Positions 33,692 through 44,787 are shown, numbered from the stretch's first letter. The stretch is 64,000 bases of DNA from Poa pratensis (GCA_947311845.1 CAMZMU010000059.1:57026617-57090616), one strand, 5' to 3'. Program-made: numbers and translations. The notes: generated from the sequence alone by a model not told the origin.

Positions 33692-35313
33692 TGATACGTC
33701 TCCAACGTATCCATAATTTCTGCTGTTCCATGCTTATATTATACCATTTGCTACATGTTTTATATACACTTCATATCACTTTTATGCATTTTCTGGGACT
33801 AACCTATTAACAAGATGCCACAGTGCCAGTTCCCTGTTTTCTGCTATTTTTGGTTTCAGAAAGTTACTTCTGGAAATATTCTCGGAATTGCACGAAACAA
33901 AAGGCCAAGTCCCTATTTTTCCAGCACGTACACGGAGTCCGAAGGAGAGACGAAGGAGAGCCACGAGGTGGCCAAACCACAGGCTCGCGCGGCAGTGGGC
34001 CCCACCGCGCCGCCAGGTGGTTTGGGCCCCTCGGGGGTCCGCCGACATCGCCCCTTCGCCTATTTATTCCCCGAGACGTGAAAACCCTAAAACACCGAGC
34101 CTTTCATCCAGAACATATTCGCTGCCGCCGCCGTCGTCAACCCTAACTCGGGGGGTTCTAAAGCTCTTCCCGGCACCCTGCCGGAGAGGGGAATCATCAC
34201 CGGAGGGCTCTACATCGCCATGCCCGCCTCCGGAGTGATGCGTGAGTAGTTCATCCTTGGACTATGGGTCCATAGCAGTAGCTAGATGGTTGTCTTCTCC
34301 ACTTGTGCCATCATGTTTAGATCTTGTGAGCTGCCTATCATGATCAAGATCATCTTATTGTAATGCTACATGTTGTGTTTGCTGGGATCTGACTTATATT
34401 GATACCTATGTGGAGCTGAATATTATATTATCATGTCTATGTCATTTGTGATCTTGCATGCTCTCCGTTACTTGTTGAAGCCTTGGCCAAGTGAATACTT
34501 GTGACTCCAAGAGGGGGTATTTATGCATGATAGTTGGGTTCAACCTCTATTTAACCTGGGATAGTGACAGCAAGTTCTAAGGTTGTAGATGTGTTGTTGC
34601 CACTAGGGTAAAACATCAATGATTTATTCAAGGATGAATGTATTGTTTACATTACGCACATTACTTAATGCAATTGTCTGTTGCTTGCAACTTAATACTG
34701 GAAGGGGTATGGATGTTAACCGGAAAGTGGACTATTTAGGCATAGATGCATGCTGGATAGCGGTCTATGTACTTTGTCGTAATGCCCAAATGAATCTCAT
34801 AGTAGACACCACAGCTCACACATGCATGTTATATGCACTTATCAATTGTCAATTGCCCAGCTGTAATTTGTTTACCCAGCATGTTAGTTATCTTATTGGA
34901 GATACACCACTAGTGAACTGTGGACCCCGGTCCATTCTTTTACATATGAAATACAATCTACTGCAATCATTGTTCTCTACTGTTTTATGCAAACAAACAT
35001 CATTTTCCATTCGATACGTTTAACCCTTTGTTTTCAGCAAGCCGGTGAGATTGACAACCTCACTGTTAAGTTGGGGCAAAGTAATTTGATTGTGTTGTGC
35101 AGGTTCCACGTTGGCACCGGAATCCCTAGTGTTGCGCCGCACTACACTCTTTCACCAACACTTTCGAAGCAAACCTCGTTTTCCTACTGGTTCGATTAAA
35201 CCTTGGTTTCATACTGAGGGAAAACTTGCAGCTGCACTCATCATACCTTTCTCTTGGGGTTCCCAACTGACGTGTGACGTACAAGCATAGTTTCTGGTGC
35301 TGTTGCCGGGGAG
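33692..35313 (+). mobile_element. P2: Athila-type 5' LTR plus primer site, rest deleted
   Basis: Complete LTR (33692-35287, 1596 bp), starting TGATACGTCTCCAACGTATC and ending ACAAGCA. A decayed tRNA-Asp-type primer site, TGGTGCTGTTGCCGGGGAG (35295-35313), has T for C at two sites. Internal sequence fades within a few dozen bases and CACTA sequence resumes between about 35330 and 35565. This is a truncated insertion, not a solo LTR, because internal sequence follows and the 5-bp duplication (GCCGG) is not found on the right. The two long frames in it (about 33815-34238) are LTR leader sequence. Confidence 0.75.
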
Positions 35314-35565
35314 ATATTCCCTCGTCAACTTAGCGCTAGCAATCGACCGAATACAAATCGTTCGGATTCCCTGCATACGTCTGACAGTGTATTTGATATG
35401 CGGGCACTCAGGAGCCACCGTCGGGCTATATGCAGGGGAAGCCGTGTGTTTTGTTCCAACTTTATTACACCGGTGTTTAGAGTTTTCTTCTGAGTTTTAA
35501 GAACACAGTTACATAAAAGGTTTAATACATTATTACACATCACGGACAACATCCCTATCTAGTGT

Positions 35566-36178
35566 TCACTTTTTCTTCTGATTGCACCGTAACCATGGAC
35601 AATATTCATCATTTAACTTGATGCTTGGGTCAGTGTTCACTTTGAAGGGAGAAATTTCATGAAACTTATCGTAATCTTCTGACATGTCTGTCTTGTCCTC
35701 CACTCCCACGATGATTCTTTTCCCTGGTAGAACTATGTGGCGCTTTGGCTCGTCGTTTGATGTATTCACTTGCTTACTTTTTCTTTTTTAGGTTTGATAG
35801 ACATGTCCTTCACATAGAAAACCTGAGCCACTTCACTGGCTAGGACGAATGGTTCGGTGTCGTACCCAAGATTCTTGAAATCCACTGTACTCATTCCGTA
35901 CTGCGGGTCTATCTCTACCCCACCTTTCGGGTTGAACCATTTGCACCAGAACAAAGGGACCTTAAAAAAGGTCCATAGTCAAGTTCCCATATCTCCTCTA
36001 TGGAAGCATAATATGTGTCCTTTTGCCCATTGTTGTTTGTTGCATCAAAGCGGACACCACTGTTTTGGTTGATGCTCTTTTTATCTTGAGCAGCCATGTA
36101 AAATGTATTCCCATTTATCTCATACCCTTGGAAAGTAGATATAGTCGAAGATTGTAGCAATTCCAGTGTGGTACCCAA
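35566..36178 (-). pseudogene. CACTA transposase C-terminal part (DUF4216-like), frameshifted
   Basis: Consecutive frames 36178-35915, 35954-35766 and 35769-35566 give a continuous domain order. First comes a Gly-Tyr-Glu-Ile start with NSGVRFDA and YYASIEEIWELDYGPF, then FWCKWFNP...GVEIDPQYGM and DLGYDTEPFVLA-like sequence, then VLPGKRIIVGVED and a Cys-Pro-Trp end. This is the usual C-terminal region of plant En/Spm transposases. The frame changes at least twice, so it is not functional. Confidence 0.75.
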
Positions 36179-36220
36179 CTTTTTATCTTAATAATTTGAA
36201 GCAAATTTTCAAATCCCTTG

Positions 36221-36715
36221 TCAGAAGTACCATTCTCTGCCTTCCATTGTAGCAATTCCAGTGTGGTACCCAACTTTTTTTGACCATCTTCGCAATTTGG
36301 GTAACAACAATTTTGTGTGATCAGCTAACATGTGCTCCAGTTTAAACCTCTCGTTTTTACTTCCACAGTCCATTTGTGCATCACGAATGACCCGACGAAT
36401 ATCATCATCGGGCTCATCAACAATGGGATCTTCTTCAGCTTCGTCTTCCCCCATTGTAGTATCACCGTGTTCATTGAACATGGGATAGTGGTCATCGTTC
36501 TCTTCTTCTTTGTTGTCTTCCATCAAAACCCCTCTTTCTCCGTGCTTGGTCCAACAATTATAGCCGGACATGAAACCGGACTGAATCAGGTGGATGTGAA
36601 GGATTCTTGAGTAAGTGTAATCCTTCTCATTCCGACAATCACGACATGGACAACACATAAAACCATTCCGCGCGTTTGCCTCAGCCACATCGAGAAAAGA
36701 ACGCACACCATCCAT
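36221..36715 (-). pseudogene. CACTA transposase N-terminal part (transposase-associated domain)
   Basis: Starts inside the transposase-associated domain: MDGVRSFLDVAEAN, then CPCRDCRN and a Trp-Thr-Lys-His-Gly-Glu motif, with an acidic linker after. The reading frame continues upstream (DRRSKAY) to the Copia LTR at 36743, so the true start was lost there. A one-base shift near 36310 spoils the end of the frame. The catalytic region that should follow is absent; the sequence jumps to the C-terminal part through a duplicated 33-bp segment. Confidence 0.75.
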
Positions 36716-36742
36716 GTACGCTTTAGAGCGTCGGTCAACGTA

Positions 36743-37906
36743 TGAAAGGATCGTATGCCACCTAAAGGGGGGGGGGTGAATAGGTGCTATTTCAATTTTA
36801 GTACTTTTTCAAATTAGGCTTGACACAAAAAGGTAAATTCTCTAGATATGCAACTAAGGTGAATTTACCTATATGACAAGCGAGAAACTAAACAAGATAC
36901 ACGAAGTAAAGACTATAAACAAGGATAGAAGTAACCGAAAGTGAAAGCACACGGAGACACGGATGTAATCCCGAGTTCCTCCTTTTTAGGGGAGTACGTC
37001 TCGTTGGAGAGGTGTGAGCTACCACAAAGGTCAAAACTCAACCGCCACAAAGGCGGGTGCACCTTCTTCTCCGATGAACCGCACCACAAAGGTTTGGTTC
37101 ACCTTCCACTATCGGAATCCTTCAAGGCGGAATCCGGAGCCCTTACAACAACGATCCGGGGCACAACCCACAAGAGGATTGGGGGCTCCCGAACAGCTAC
37201 AAATCTGTCACAAAGACAATCAAGTGAGTACAATATGAGACTAGGTTTTCCCAATGGAAATCCTAGCAAAGGGTCCCTCAAGTGAATGAGGGGGAAATGA
37301 AGAACGGCTTGGTGAAGATGTAGATCCGGGGCTTCTCCTTCAATCCTCCAAGAATCAACGAGTTTGGGTGGAGGGATTGGGAGATCTATCAAATCTTGAG
37401 CTTGCAATCAATGGTGTTCTTCAACGTGTTCAAGCTACTTGTCTCAAGGTAGGTGGAGGACTATTTAAAGCTCCTCCAAAAAGTGGCCGTTCGAAGATGC
37501 CAGACTGGCCGGCTGGGAGGCCGGTTTGGCCGGCCTGGGGGCCGGCCTGGCGTGCTGTGGCCTGCTGCAGAGGAGCCGGCATGGGGGCCGGTTTGGCCGG
37601 CCAGGGAACCGGCCAGCCAGCCGAGCCAGCCGGCCTGGGGCCCGGACTGACCGGCCTGGGAACCGGCTACCCAGCTGAGCCAACCGGCCAGGGGCCCGGT
37701 CTGGTCCGGCCAGGGAACCGGCTACCCAGCCGAGCCAGCCGGCCTGGAGCCCGGCCTGGCCGGCCTGGGAACCGGCCACCCAGGGCACCACGCCTCTTAT
37801 CCGATATCCCGAACTTTCTTTCTTCTTTTTAAATATGGAGAGATACCGAACGATTTCTGAAATCACTTAGCAACATATTAAACTTTCACGGTGTTGTTAT
37901 CTAACA
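36743..37906 (-). repeat. Copia-type 3' LTR
   Basis: On the minus strand it starts TGTTAGATAACAACACC near 37906 and ends CACCTATTCACC...TACGATCCTTTCA at 36743. The same end (CCTATTCAC...ATACGATCCTTTCA) precedes a genuine Met-type primer site at 53430-53442, which identifies it as an LTR 3' end. It abuts the CACTA transposase at 36742. The right-hand flank is internal sequence, not a target duplication, so the element is truncated rather than a solo LTR. Confidence 0.65.
37500..37790. repeat. GGCCGG-rich tandem array with 54-bp units inside the Copia LTR
   Basis: Units beginning GGGAACCGGC start at 37604, 37658, 37713 and 37767 (period 54-55). More degenerate copies lie to the left. Each unit can fold on CCGGCC/GGCCGG arms. 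The long open frames here come from the repeat composition. Confidence 0.75.
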
Positions 37907-38462
37907 CACAAAACATAGAGGGGATAATAAATGTCCTTTGAATCTCTCCCTTTTTGGTGTTAGATGACAACACACGGATTTGCAATTGAGACCACACTAT
38001 ATCATGTTTAGACAAAGAAATGGCTCCCCCTACATGTGTGCATATATTTTATTTGCCTTGGAATGCAAATGCACATATAAGGGGGGACACATTCCCAACA
38101 AGATAATCAACAAGATATAGAAACAACATAGTCGCACATCCATAGACATATCCAACTAAGTTGAGATTTAGAGAAGATCATACCTTGTGGAGAGAAAAAT
38201 TCTTTACCTAAAAATCGGCAAGGTGATTCTTGCTAGTGGGGAGTAGAATTTGGATCTCCCTCCAAATCAAGGAAATCTTTTCACATTAAGCTACTCGAGA
38301 GGCAAGGCAATCGATCCTTGCTAGTGGAGGAGAGAAACAATTCTCTCCCTCACACTCAAGGATTGCCTTGCTCACTTTCCGTAAATTAAGGCTATGCAAG
38401 GGGCATGGCATATTCTTTCTAATAAGCGATCAATATTTTCTTTCCCCATAAATCAAGGAAAC
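37907..38462 (-). other. Copia 3' internal non-coding sequence
   Basis: On the minus strand it contains CACCAAAAAGGGAGAGATTC at about 37960-37941, resembling the purine-rich segment before many plant Copia 3' LTRs. The rest (ATCAAGG / TTGCTAGTGG repeats) is non-coding. It ends where host-gene-like sequence starts at 38463. Confidence 0.45.
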
Positions 38463-39404
38463 AGCCGGAGGAGGACGTGGTCGTGCCCATGGCATATCTG
38501 GAGGAGAACGATCCCGTCGCTGCCGTTGTCGACCACCTGCAGCAGCCAGACGAGATAAGCCCCCAGAATAACGGACCGGCTCCCATAGATATGCCGGTAT
38601 TCGAGGAGCCTGACAACGACGAGGAAGAGGAGGTACATTCTAAACGAATGAAGGAATAGTTCACGTACAACTTTGCATACTTACCTAACGCAATCTCCTC
38701 TAGATTCAGAACTGTTTTAGATGCATCTAAATATACGATTGACCAATTACATACTACCTAGTTTTGAGGTTATATAATTTTGACCTGCTGATCATATTTA
38801 TGTACATACTCTATCCTTGCCACAATAGAGTACGCAACAATTTTTTACAAATCTTGCCGTGATGCTGTTGTCATCCTGAACCATGACGTTAATCTCGCAA
38901 TAGTATACCTCCACACCGATTCATCTCAGTATTTGCTAGCAGTCGATTACATCAAGAAGGCTAGGTAGGATTCACAAAAAAACAAACTCAAACTCAATTT
39001 ATCCACCGTCAGCTCATGTTCCACCATATGGATGGTCCCTCCGACTTGCCGAAACCGTGTTGAGGAACCATTTTGTATTTTTTATTGTATATTATTTCAC
39101 CAACTATTGCAGTTGACTGTTATTTTCTTTTGATATGTAGGAAGAAGATTCTGATGACGCTGGGAGTGACGATGAATCGTTTGAAGCAAAATGCCAGCAA
39201 GTTCTGAACAAACTACGGAATGGAGAGATTAGGTACCTACGTGCTCTAGGCAGGTATCGGTGTCCATTCTGTGGAAGGCGAATTGCAGAAGAATTCTACA
39301 GCATGGCGAACCATGCCGTTTGCGTCGGTGAAGGCAGCCATATACGCAAGCCGCACGTCAGAGCAAAACATGCAGCCTACGGCGAGTTCTCAAGGAATCT
39401 CTAA
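38463..39404 (+). pseudogene. 5'-truncated gene fragment with an XS-type zinc finger
   Basis: Exon 1 (in frame to 38632; first ATG 38489) is acidic near its end (DNDEEEE). A GT donor lies at 38633 and a pyrimidine-rich acceptor, TTTGATATGTAG, at 39140. Exon 2 (39141-39404) continues in phase with more acidic residues, then RYRCPFCGRRI, NHAVCVGEGS, RKPHVRAKH and a stop. The Cys-x2-Cys, His, GxGS and RAKH pattern fits the zf-XS domain found in SGS3/FDM-type proteins of RNA-directed DNA methylation. Only the finger remains; no XS or XH domain follows. The upstream edge coincides with the Copia remnant, so the 5' end is lost. Expression is unknown. Confidence 0.55.
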
Positions 39405-39470
39405 AGGAAGATGTGAATAAATTGTCCTGGTAGAGCATTTGTTTATCTTCTATAATGCATATAGATGCTA

Positions 39471-39740
39471 CTACACGGACAACTGTACATAAAAAACCCC
39501 ACCTATGTTCGCGCCAGTAGTGTGTGATCTGGGCCCGTGGAAGTCGCGGTTCGACCGCTTCAGCGGCCGCGGCACCGGGATGCCGCGGACGGAGATGGCG
39601 TAGCCGTGGCCAACGCGCATGTCCGGCGGCACTGGGTAGCCGTTGTCGCGCAGCGCCTCGGTCTGCTCCTTCAGCAGGGTGCACGGCGCGAAGTCGTTCG
39701 CCGCGGCGCCACCGGTACGCCTCCAGTTGTTGCCGGCCAT
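39471..39740 (-). CDS. Small repetitive-type ORF, unknown function
   Basis: 89 aa from ATG at 39740. It begins MAGNNWRRTGG and contains a GYPVPPDMRV...SVRGIPVP segment. From memory similar Pro/Arg-rich ORFs recur in cereal genomes next to DNA-transposon ends, which fits the nearby terminus 'gagtggagatgctctta' at about 40232-40248. No domain is recognised. It could be a gene fragment carried by a transposon. Confidence 0.3.
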   Translation of the reverse strand: MAGNNWRRTGGAAANDFAPCTLLKEQTEALRDNGYPVPPDMRVGHGYAISVRGIPVPRPLKRSNRDFHGPRSHTTGANIGGVFYVQLSV

Positions 39741-40260
39741 CTCTAGGGTTTGCGGTGGCGGCGAGTGTGGCGAGTGGGGAGAGAGGGGAGCGGTGGCGGC
39801 GAGTGTGGCGAGTGAACGTGGGGGCGACGGCCTTTTATTGCCGCCGGAGAGCGGTGGCATTAACGCCGCTCGTCTTGAAAAGGCGCGCCGCATTAACTCC
39901 GGCGAGTAGAGCAGAGGACGCGACGGCTCACTGGCGCCCGCCGGCCGTGAAAACGAGTCGTCGCCACGCGGCACGCGCCTTTGACGACGCCTTTGACCAC
40001 GGCCGGGCGTGGCCGTGTGTCACTGCCAGGCGTGGCGCGCGCGTCGGAGGCGTGCGTTTCCTTCCGTCCGGGGCCGCCCCAAGCCTCCCCAAGTTGAGGG
40101 CGTGGACTGGGCGTGCCGGACACAAAACTGGGCCGCGCCGGACCGAATTCGCGTTTGGGCGCCGCGAGTGGGCGCGATTTTGTGTCCGGCACGCCCCAAA
40201 CGGCTTTGGGTGGCTGTTTGGGCGCCTCGAGTGGAGATGCTCTTACCAAACATACAGGGA
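39741..40260. mobile_element. GC-rich DNA-transposon-like tail with inverted repeat
   Basis: Contains a perfect 19-bp inverted repeat GGGCGTGCCGGACACAAAA (40109-40127) / its complement (40178-40196). It ends with 'cgcctcgagtggagatgctctta', like the ends of certain cereal TIR elements. The matching left end was not found. The long plus frame across 39524-40339 is a composition artefact. Confidence 0.35.
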
Positions 40261-40734
40261 TTGCTACACTGAGAAACTTGTAGAATTCAGAATGCCAAAG
40301 GTGAGTAGAAACATACGGGTCAAATATTCTATGCCATAAAATTCAGTTTTGACAAAGCTACACGGTGCTTCATCTCGCGGCAAGCTGCATATGTCTAACC
40401 TTGCCAATCTCAGCTTCTTGCTCTTGTTCGACTACCGGACTACGGCAAGGGCTGTCCTGCGTCCTAGCAAACAAAAGAATTGCAACAAAATCACATGAAG
40501 CGGTTGAATCGAACCAAGACGCACCAGCTTGTTCTTCCTGTTGTGCGAGTGCGACTGCCACTCTGCTAGGATGGCAGCAGTGCCCCTCGGTCCTCCTCGC
40601 ATGCAGGCAGTACGCCCTTCGCCACCACTGGCCGTCCTGAACGAATCAAACCTCCACGTAATACCCTCAGCACCACATCGTGGCTGTCAGACATCGCTTG
40701 ACACCTTGCTGTTGACTGCAACAGCAGTATATTG

Positions 40735-41335
40735 TCCAGGAACCGGAGCGGTAGCCGGACCGGCGGCACCCAGGTCGCAGTGGCCGGTGAAGAAGCTACT
40801 TCCTCTCCAGCGCCTGAACCTTCCCGGCCCCAAGCACCACTGCAAGGTGCACGGCTACATGCACCGCCGCGACGCGAACATAGTGGGCACCTTGGTCACG
40901 GCGTCCACCACGCTGCCGTTCGCACCGACAGCCGTGAAGAACACCTGCATCAGGATCAGCACCAAGGTCTCGCCGGACGGCGGCATGGCGCCAGTGCGCC
41001 CAGCACGCCCCGGAGCCGTCGCCCGGATCACCACCAGCACCGTCACCCCGTCACGCACGGTAGCTTGCCTACTTGCCTAGCGCCGTGTCGTCCTTGCAGA
41101 TCACGGACGCGAGCGCAAGAGCCGCGCCACCGTGCAGCTCGGACAGCCTGCCCCGGGGATCGCCGCTGTCGTCCTGAGACGATGTCTTGGGCTCTGGTCG
41201 CGAGAAGAGGACCAGAGCGGATTTGGCTCGTTGAGCAGCTTCACTAGAGAAAAATGGATCGGCTTCATGTGTGGATGGGCTCTGATGCCCACAGCGGCGC
41301 GTCCATGCGCACGTCCACGCCGCCGGCGTCCGCAA
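40735..41335 (-). pseudogene. DUF819-family membrane protein gene fragment
   Basis: On the minus strand one frame gives a segment ending LHGGAALALASVICK. After a frame change, another gives PPSGETLVLILMQVFFTAVGANGSVVDAVTKVPTMFA, and in a third frame AVHLAVVLGAGK. In that order these match the C-terminal half of plant DUF819 (YjcL-like, predicted plastid) membrane proteins. At least two frameshifts and an early stop make it non-functional. It belongs to a cluster of captured or decayed host-gene pieces at 38.4-41.5 kb. Confidence 0.55.
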
Positions 41336-41543
41336 ACAACCACGGGTGCCGCCCTCGTCCCCACAGCTTCTCTCGACGGCAGCGTCTTGGTGGCTTGGCT
41401 AGTCCACGCGAGCGGCGGCCGAGCATGGTGTCAGACGCGAGGGGCAGAGAGAGCACGGAAGCAGCGTTCTCGAGGAGCCGTCCACAACGCCAGGGGAGAG
41501 GCGCCAGGGGAGAGCCGTCCACAATAGCCTTGTTTACATCTAA
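41336..41543. other. GC-rich stretch, unassigned
   Basis: Open frames exist on both strands (e.g. 41265-41522 minus) but I see no domain. It may be 5' sequence of the DUF819 fragment or another captured exon. Confidence 0.25.
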
Positions 41544-41570
41544 CTAGATTCGAACGGCGCCGCGCGGCGC
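41544..41570 (-). mobile_element. Possible Helitron 3' end
   Basis: The minus strand reads a GCGCCGCGCGGCGC palindrome, nine bases, CTAG, then T. This is the layout of a Helitron 3' terminus; the element would extend rightwards. No 5' end was found. Confidence 0.35.
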
Positions 41571-41730
41571 TTTTTGCTTCTTTGAATTTCTTGTCCGTGG
41601 TTACGATCATTTATACAGATCACTTAAATGACATTTATATCCATATGAATTTGATCACAATTATTATATAGATTTGAAAGCGTATCCTTCGGATCATATG
41701 AAATGAGTAATTAGAATATCATACAATCAA

Positions 41731-41820
41731 GTTTGAATGTATTCAGCTGAGCAACATGTCTCGTAGTCGTAGGCCAGAAAGTTTGAATGTATTCAGCTGA
41801 ACAACATGTCTCGTAGGCCA
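41731..41820 (+). repeat. 48-bp tandem duplication
   Basis: GTTTGAATGTATTCAGCTGA(G/A)CAACATGTCTCGTAG occurs twice in a row with one internal difference and a short insertion. A local duplication with no visible function. Confidence 0.8.
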
Positions 41821-42333
41821 GTTTTCTCCAATTTGAGCCCGGAAAGAAATAGTATGTGGAACTGGGGCATGTGCAGTGGTCTGAAAGTATATAGGGAGCT
41901 GAACAGAGAGCTACCGTTATTCAAAAAAAACATATTTGAGGAAACTACAGCAGGGACTGTAGGGTTGTGGGAGAGCTATAGGTGATTATTATTCCTTGCT
42001 CGGAATTGTTGATGTTGATGATATCTTCGTTAATGTACAATGAACAGGCAGCCCCGCCGGATATCGCCTTCATAATAAGAATATAAAAGTAGATTTAGCT
42101 GATGAAAAGAAAAGAAAGACTACTTAAAGTATATGCAAAGGAGTGTATGAAAACAAAGCACCATCATATTGTTGAAAAGTGGTTACAATGAAAATAGCAA
42201 GAGATCATTCAGTTTAGCATTTGTTCAAAACGAATTTCTCATAGCACTGAATCTCGCATGCAACTCGTAGAAATATATCACAACCACACCAACTAAACAA
42301 TCCAATTAGCATGTGCAAATAAAGGTGTACCTG

Positions 42334-42449
42334 ATTGCTGTTGTGGATGTGGCAGCCAGCGGGGCTATAGGTCTCCCACTTTGTCCTCCTGGCACACTCC
42401 GCAGCCCTGGCATTGAGCAAGGACTCCATACCGTCCAGGTAGTGCATGA
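42334..42449 (-). other. Isolated exon-like segment
   Basis: An open segment of about 39 codons on the minus strand (starts FMHYLDGMESLLNARAAEC, ends HIHNSNQ) is bounded by an acceptor-like GGTAG and a CAG|GTACAC donor. Codon content looks protein-like. I do not recognise the family and cannot find matching neighbouring exons, so it may be a captured exon. Confidence 0.35.
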
Positions 42450-44562
42450 ACTACCAATTAAGGTATGTAGACAGTAACCAGCAAAGAGAAGCTGGAAGAA
42501 AACCTATAAACATGAGTAGTTTAAGAGTACTTTTCTCTAAACAAAGAGGTACGATCCCTAGCTTGCACTAAGATTTAGATAAGAAAAAGTTCTAAGCATT
42601 ATATGCGGAACATCAAGATTTGACCCAATCTTCTATAGAACTGCATCTTCTTCTTCCATAGCACGCCTGGACCCCAGAAAAAATAGAGATGAATGAAAAT
42701 CTTGCGGCGTATACATCATTGGTAAACAAATTATATTTAAATTCAGAGATGACTATTTATACACATAGAGAACAAAAACACATGTTACAAAGATGGAACT
42801 CACCGGAAAGAATCAATGCTGAAACTGCACATTCTTATTTCCAGCAATTTAATTTGATCGGACGCATCATGTACTCCATACCAATGTTCAGATGATAAAG
42901 AATCTTCTGCGTACAGAAAAAAGAACAACTTAACAACTTAATACTTGCAAGCAAATGATAAATCTAAAAGGTGTTCGTGAGTGAACTTTGAGAGAGGGAG
43001 AGAGAGAGAGGGAGGCAAAGGTGAGAACTTGAGATGATTTGTAAGCATTTATTTACCCCATAGGACATATTTGATCTCAAGACTGTTGCAATTATCATAT
43101 AATCAAGTAACCAGAATGCAAGCAAGAAACACAAAGGGTAACCGAAATACATATTACGTGCGAGCTACAAAAACTGAAATATATATCCAACATATTTGTT
43201 AAATAGCAAGCACTAAACTACTTGATTATACCTCCATGTACTCAAGTATTGTAGCATAATCAGCTTTTGTTCCTGGTCTACAGCATTTAAACGCATATTA
43301 TACCTCCACGTACTCATGTATTACATTAATAGAGATGATAGATCTTCCAAGTATCATACAAAGGTCATAGCTCACCTACATGACTATTTACCCGTGAAGT
43401 TATCCACATAACATAATCACACTTGAAATTAGCTGCATGCTTGCAATCCATCCATAATCAACTAATTGTTCACTCAGATTAATCTGCTGGCGTCGGTTAC
43501 AAAATTAACACATATAGGCTGAATCCAGGTAGAATAGAATAGTGCACAAACTGGAAGAAAATGAATCCACATTAATCAGAACAAAGAAAAATATAAATCT
43601 CAGACAAAAATACAGAAATGATACATGATTGATCTTTTTTCCCAAGATCTTTGGAAGAAGGATGCACATATTTAACATTGGTAGGTAGATTAGAGATGGA
43701 CTACATCCAGTCAATAGAAAATAAGTTAACTATGGGCAAAAATAGCATCGAAAATGCACCAAGGATGATTTAAACAGGCATTGACCAAGATTATGAACTA
43801 TCTGATCAGGCTACTACCTGAAGTTTAACAACTGAACTGTGCATCAGATGGTCATAAAACTCGCTTTTTCATAATCATATGATTATAAATGTAGATGAAA
43901 CGTCAGCTTACAACGGAACATATATTACATATACACGAAGCTAAGCATCTATATGTGTTATCGCACACCAGGACGCACAATTATCGGAAGGCATACAAAA
44001 ATATAGACCAAGATTAGTGGTCTAGGACGTAGACACCATTTTCTATGGCTGGTTGTGCAGAAATATATGCATCCATATATAGGAAATACAATCAGTTGTT
44101 TCCAACAAAAAAACATGATTGGTTTGTTTGTCATCTCACCAATATCTCCAAGAAATAGGAACTGGCTACCACGTTGTTAAAGTTTTTCAGAAGCATGGTT
44201 ATTACTTACTCCAAGATAACTCATGAAGCATGATGATGGCTGGAAGCTACCCTTCATCTCCTTCCAAAGTTAAGCAACTCTGTCAGCTAGTTTGCTGGAA
44301 CTTATAATGTACACCTAAGATTGTAACTCGATCATTTTAGTACCTACAAAATCATTTAGTAATCCAGGTTAGCAACAGACAACCGCAACAACAAAAATAT
44401 CAGCAAGTATTATCTCATAGGTTAGTCATATCTTGCCCTGGAACCTAAATCCAAATCACAGCAACGCCATGCCCATGCAACGGCAGCTCGGACTCACCGC
44501 TCAGCTACACCAAGTGCAGAGAGAGATAATGAGAGACATGAACCTGGGATAGAGTGCAGACA
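42450..44562. other. AT-rich non-coding sequence
   Basis: No gene supported. A GA-rich microsatellite lies at about 42988-43018. A 44-bp exact direct repeat pair (42179-42222 and 45237-45280) brackets this stretch and the exon-like ORF at 44563. Confidence 0.5.
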
Positions 44563-44787
44563 CTAACTTCTGGATGTAAGGACCATGACGATGCAGATGG
44601 AGAGGAGGCCCATGGAGATCACGACAACGGTGACGCGGGTGTCCGTCTCGGCCCATGCTTGTGCTGCATCGAAGATAATGGCGACGGTGCCAGCGCCGCG
44701 GACGTCAGCATCTCGGTAGCCTGTTCTCCATGCGCCCTCTCTGAAATTGGCGGCGGAGGACGGATCTGCAGGTCGAGCAGGTGCCAT
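44563..44787 (-). other. Exon-like ORF with C-terminal hydrophobic segment
   Basis: 74 aa starting MAPARPADPSSAANFREG and ending with a hydrophobic stretch (VVVISMGLLSICIVMVL) that could anchor a membrane. GC content is higher than its surroundings. No family recognised; possibly a captured first exon. Confidence 0.3.

Larger units (their letters stand above)
30962..36742 (-). mobile_element. Decayed CACTA transposon with two broken genes
   Basis: Minus-strand order: transposase N-terminus (36715-36221), an internally deleted junction, a DUF4216-like C-terminus (36178-35566), then a second gene (32985-30962). The transposase core is missing. An Athila-type LTR (33692-35287) lies inside and a Copia LTR cuts the 5' end at 36742/36743. 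Neither terminal CACTA repeat is seen. Confidence 0.7.

Noticed and set aside
37368..37832. 154-aa frame over the GGCCGG array
   Set aside because: The frame follows the tandem units and its peptide is a by-product of the repeat. The opposite strand is equally open.
39524..40339. 271-aa Arg/Ala-rich frame
   Set aside because: Very high GC content opens several frames at once. It overlaps the small minus-strand ORF and an inverted repeat. No domain.
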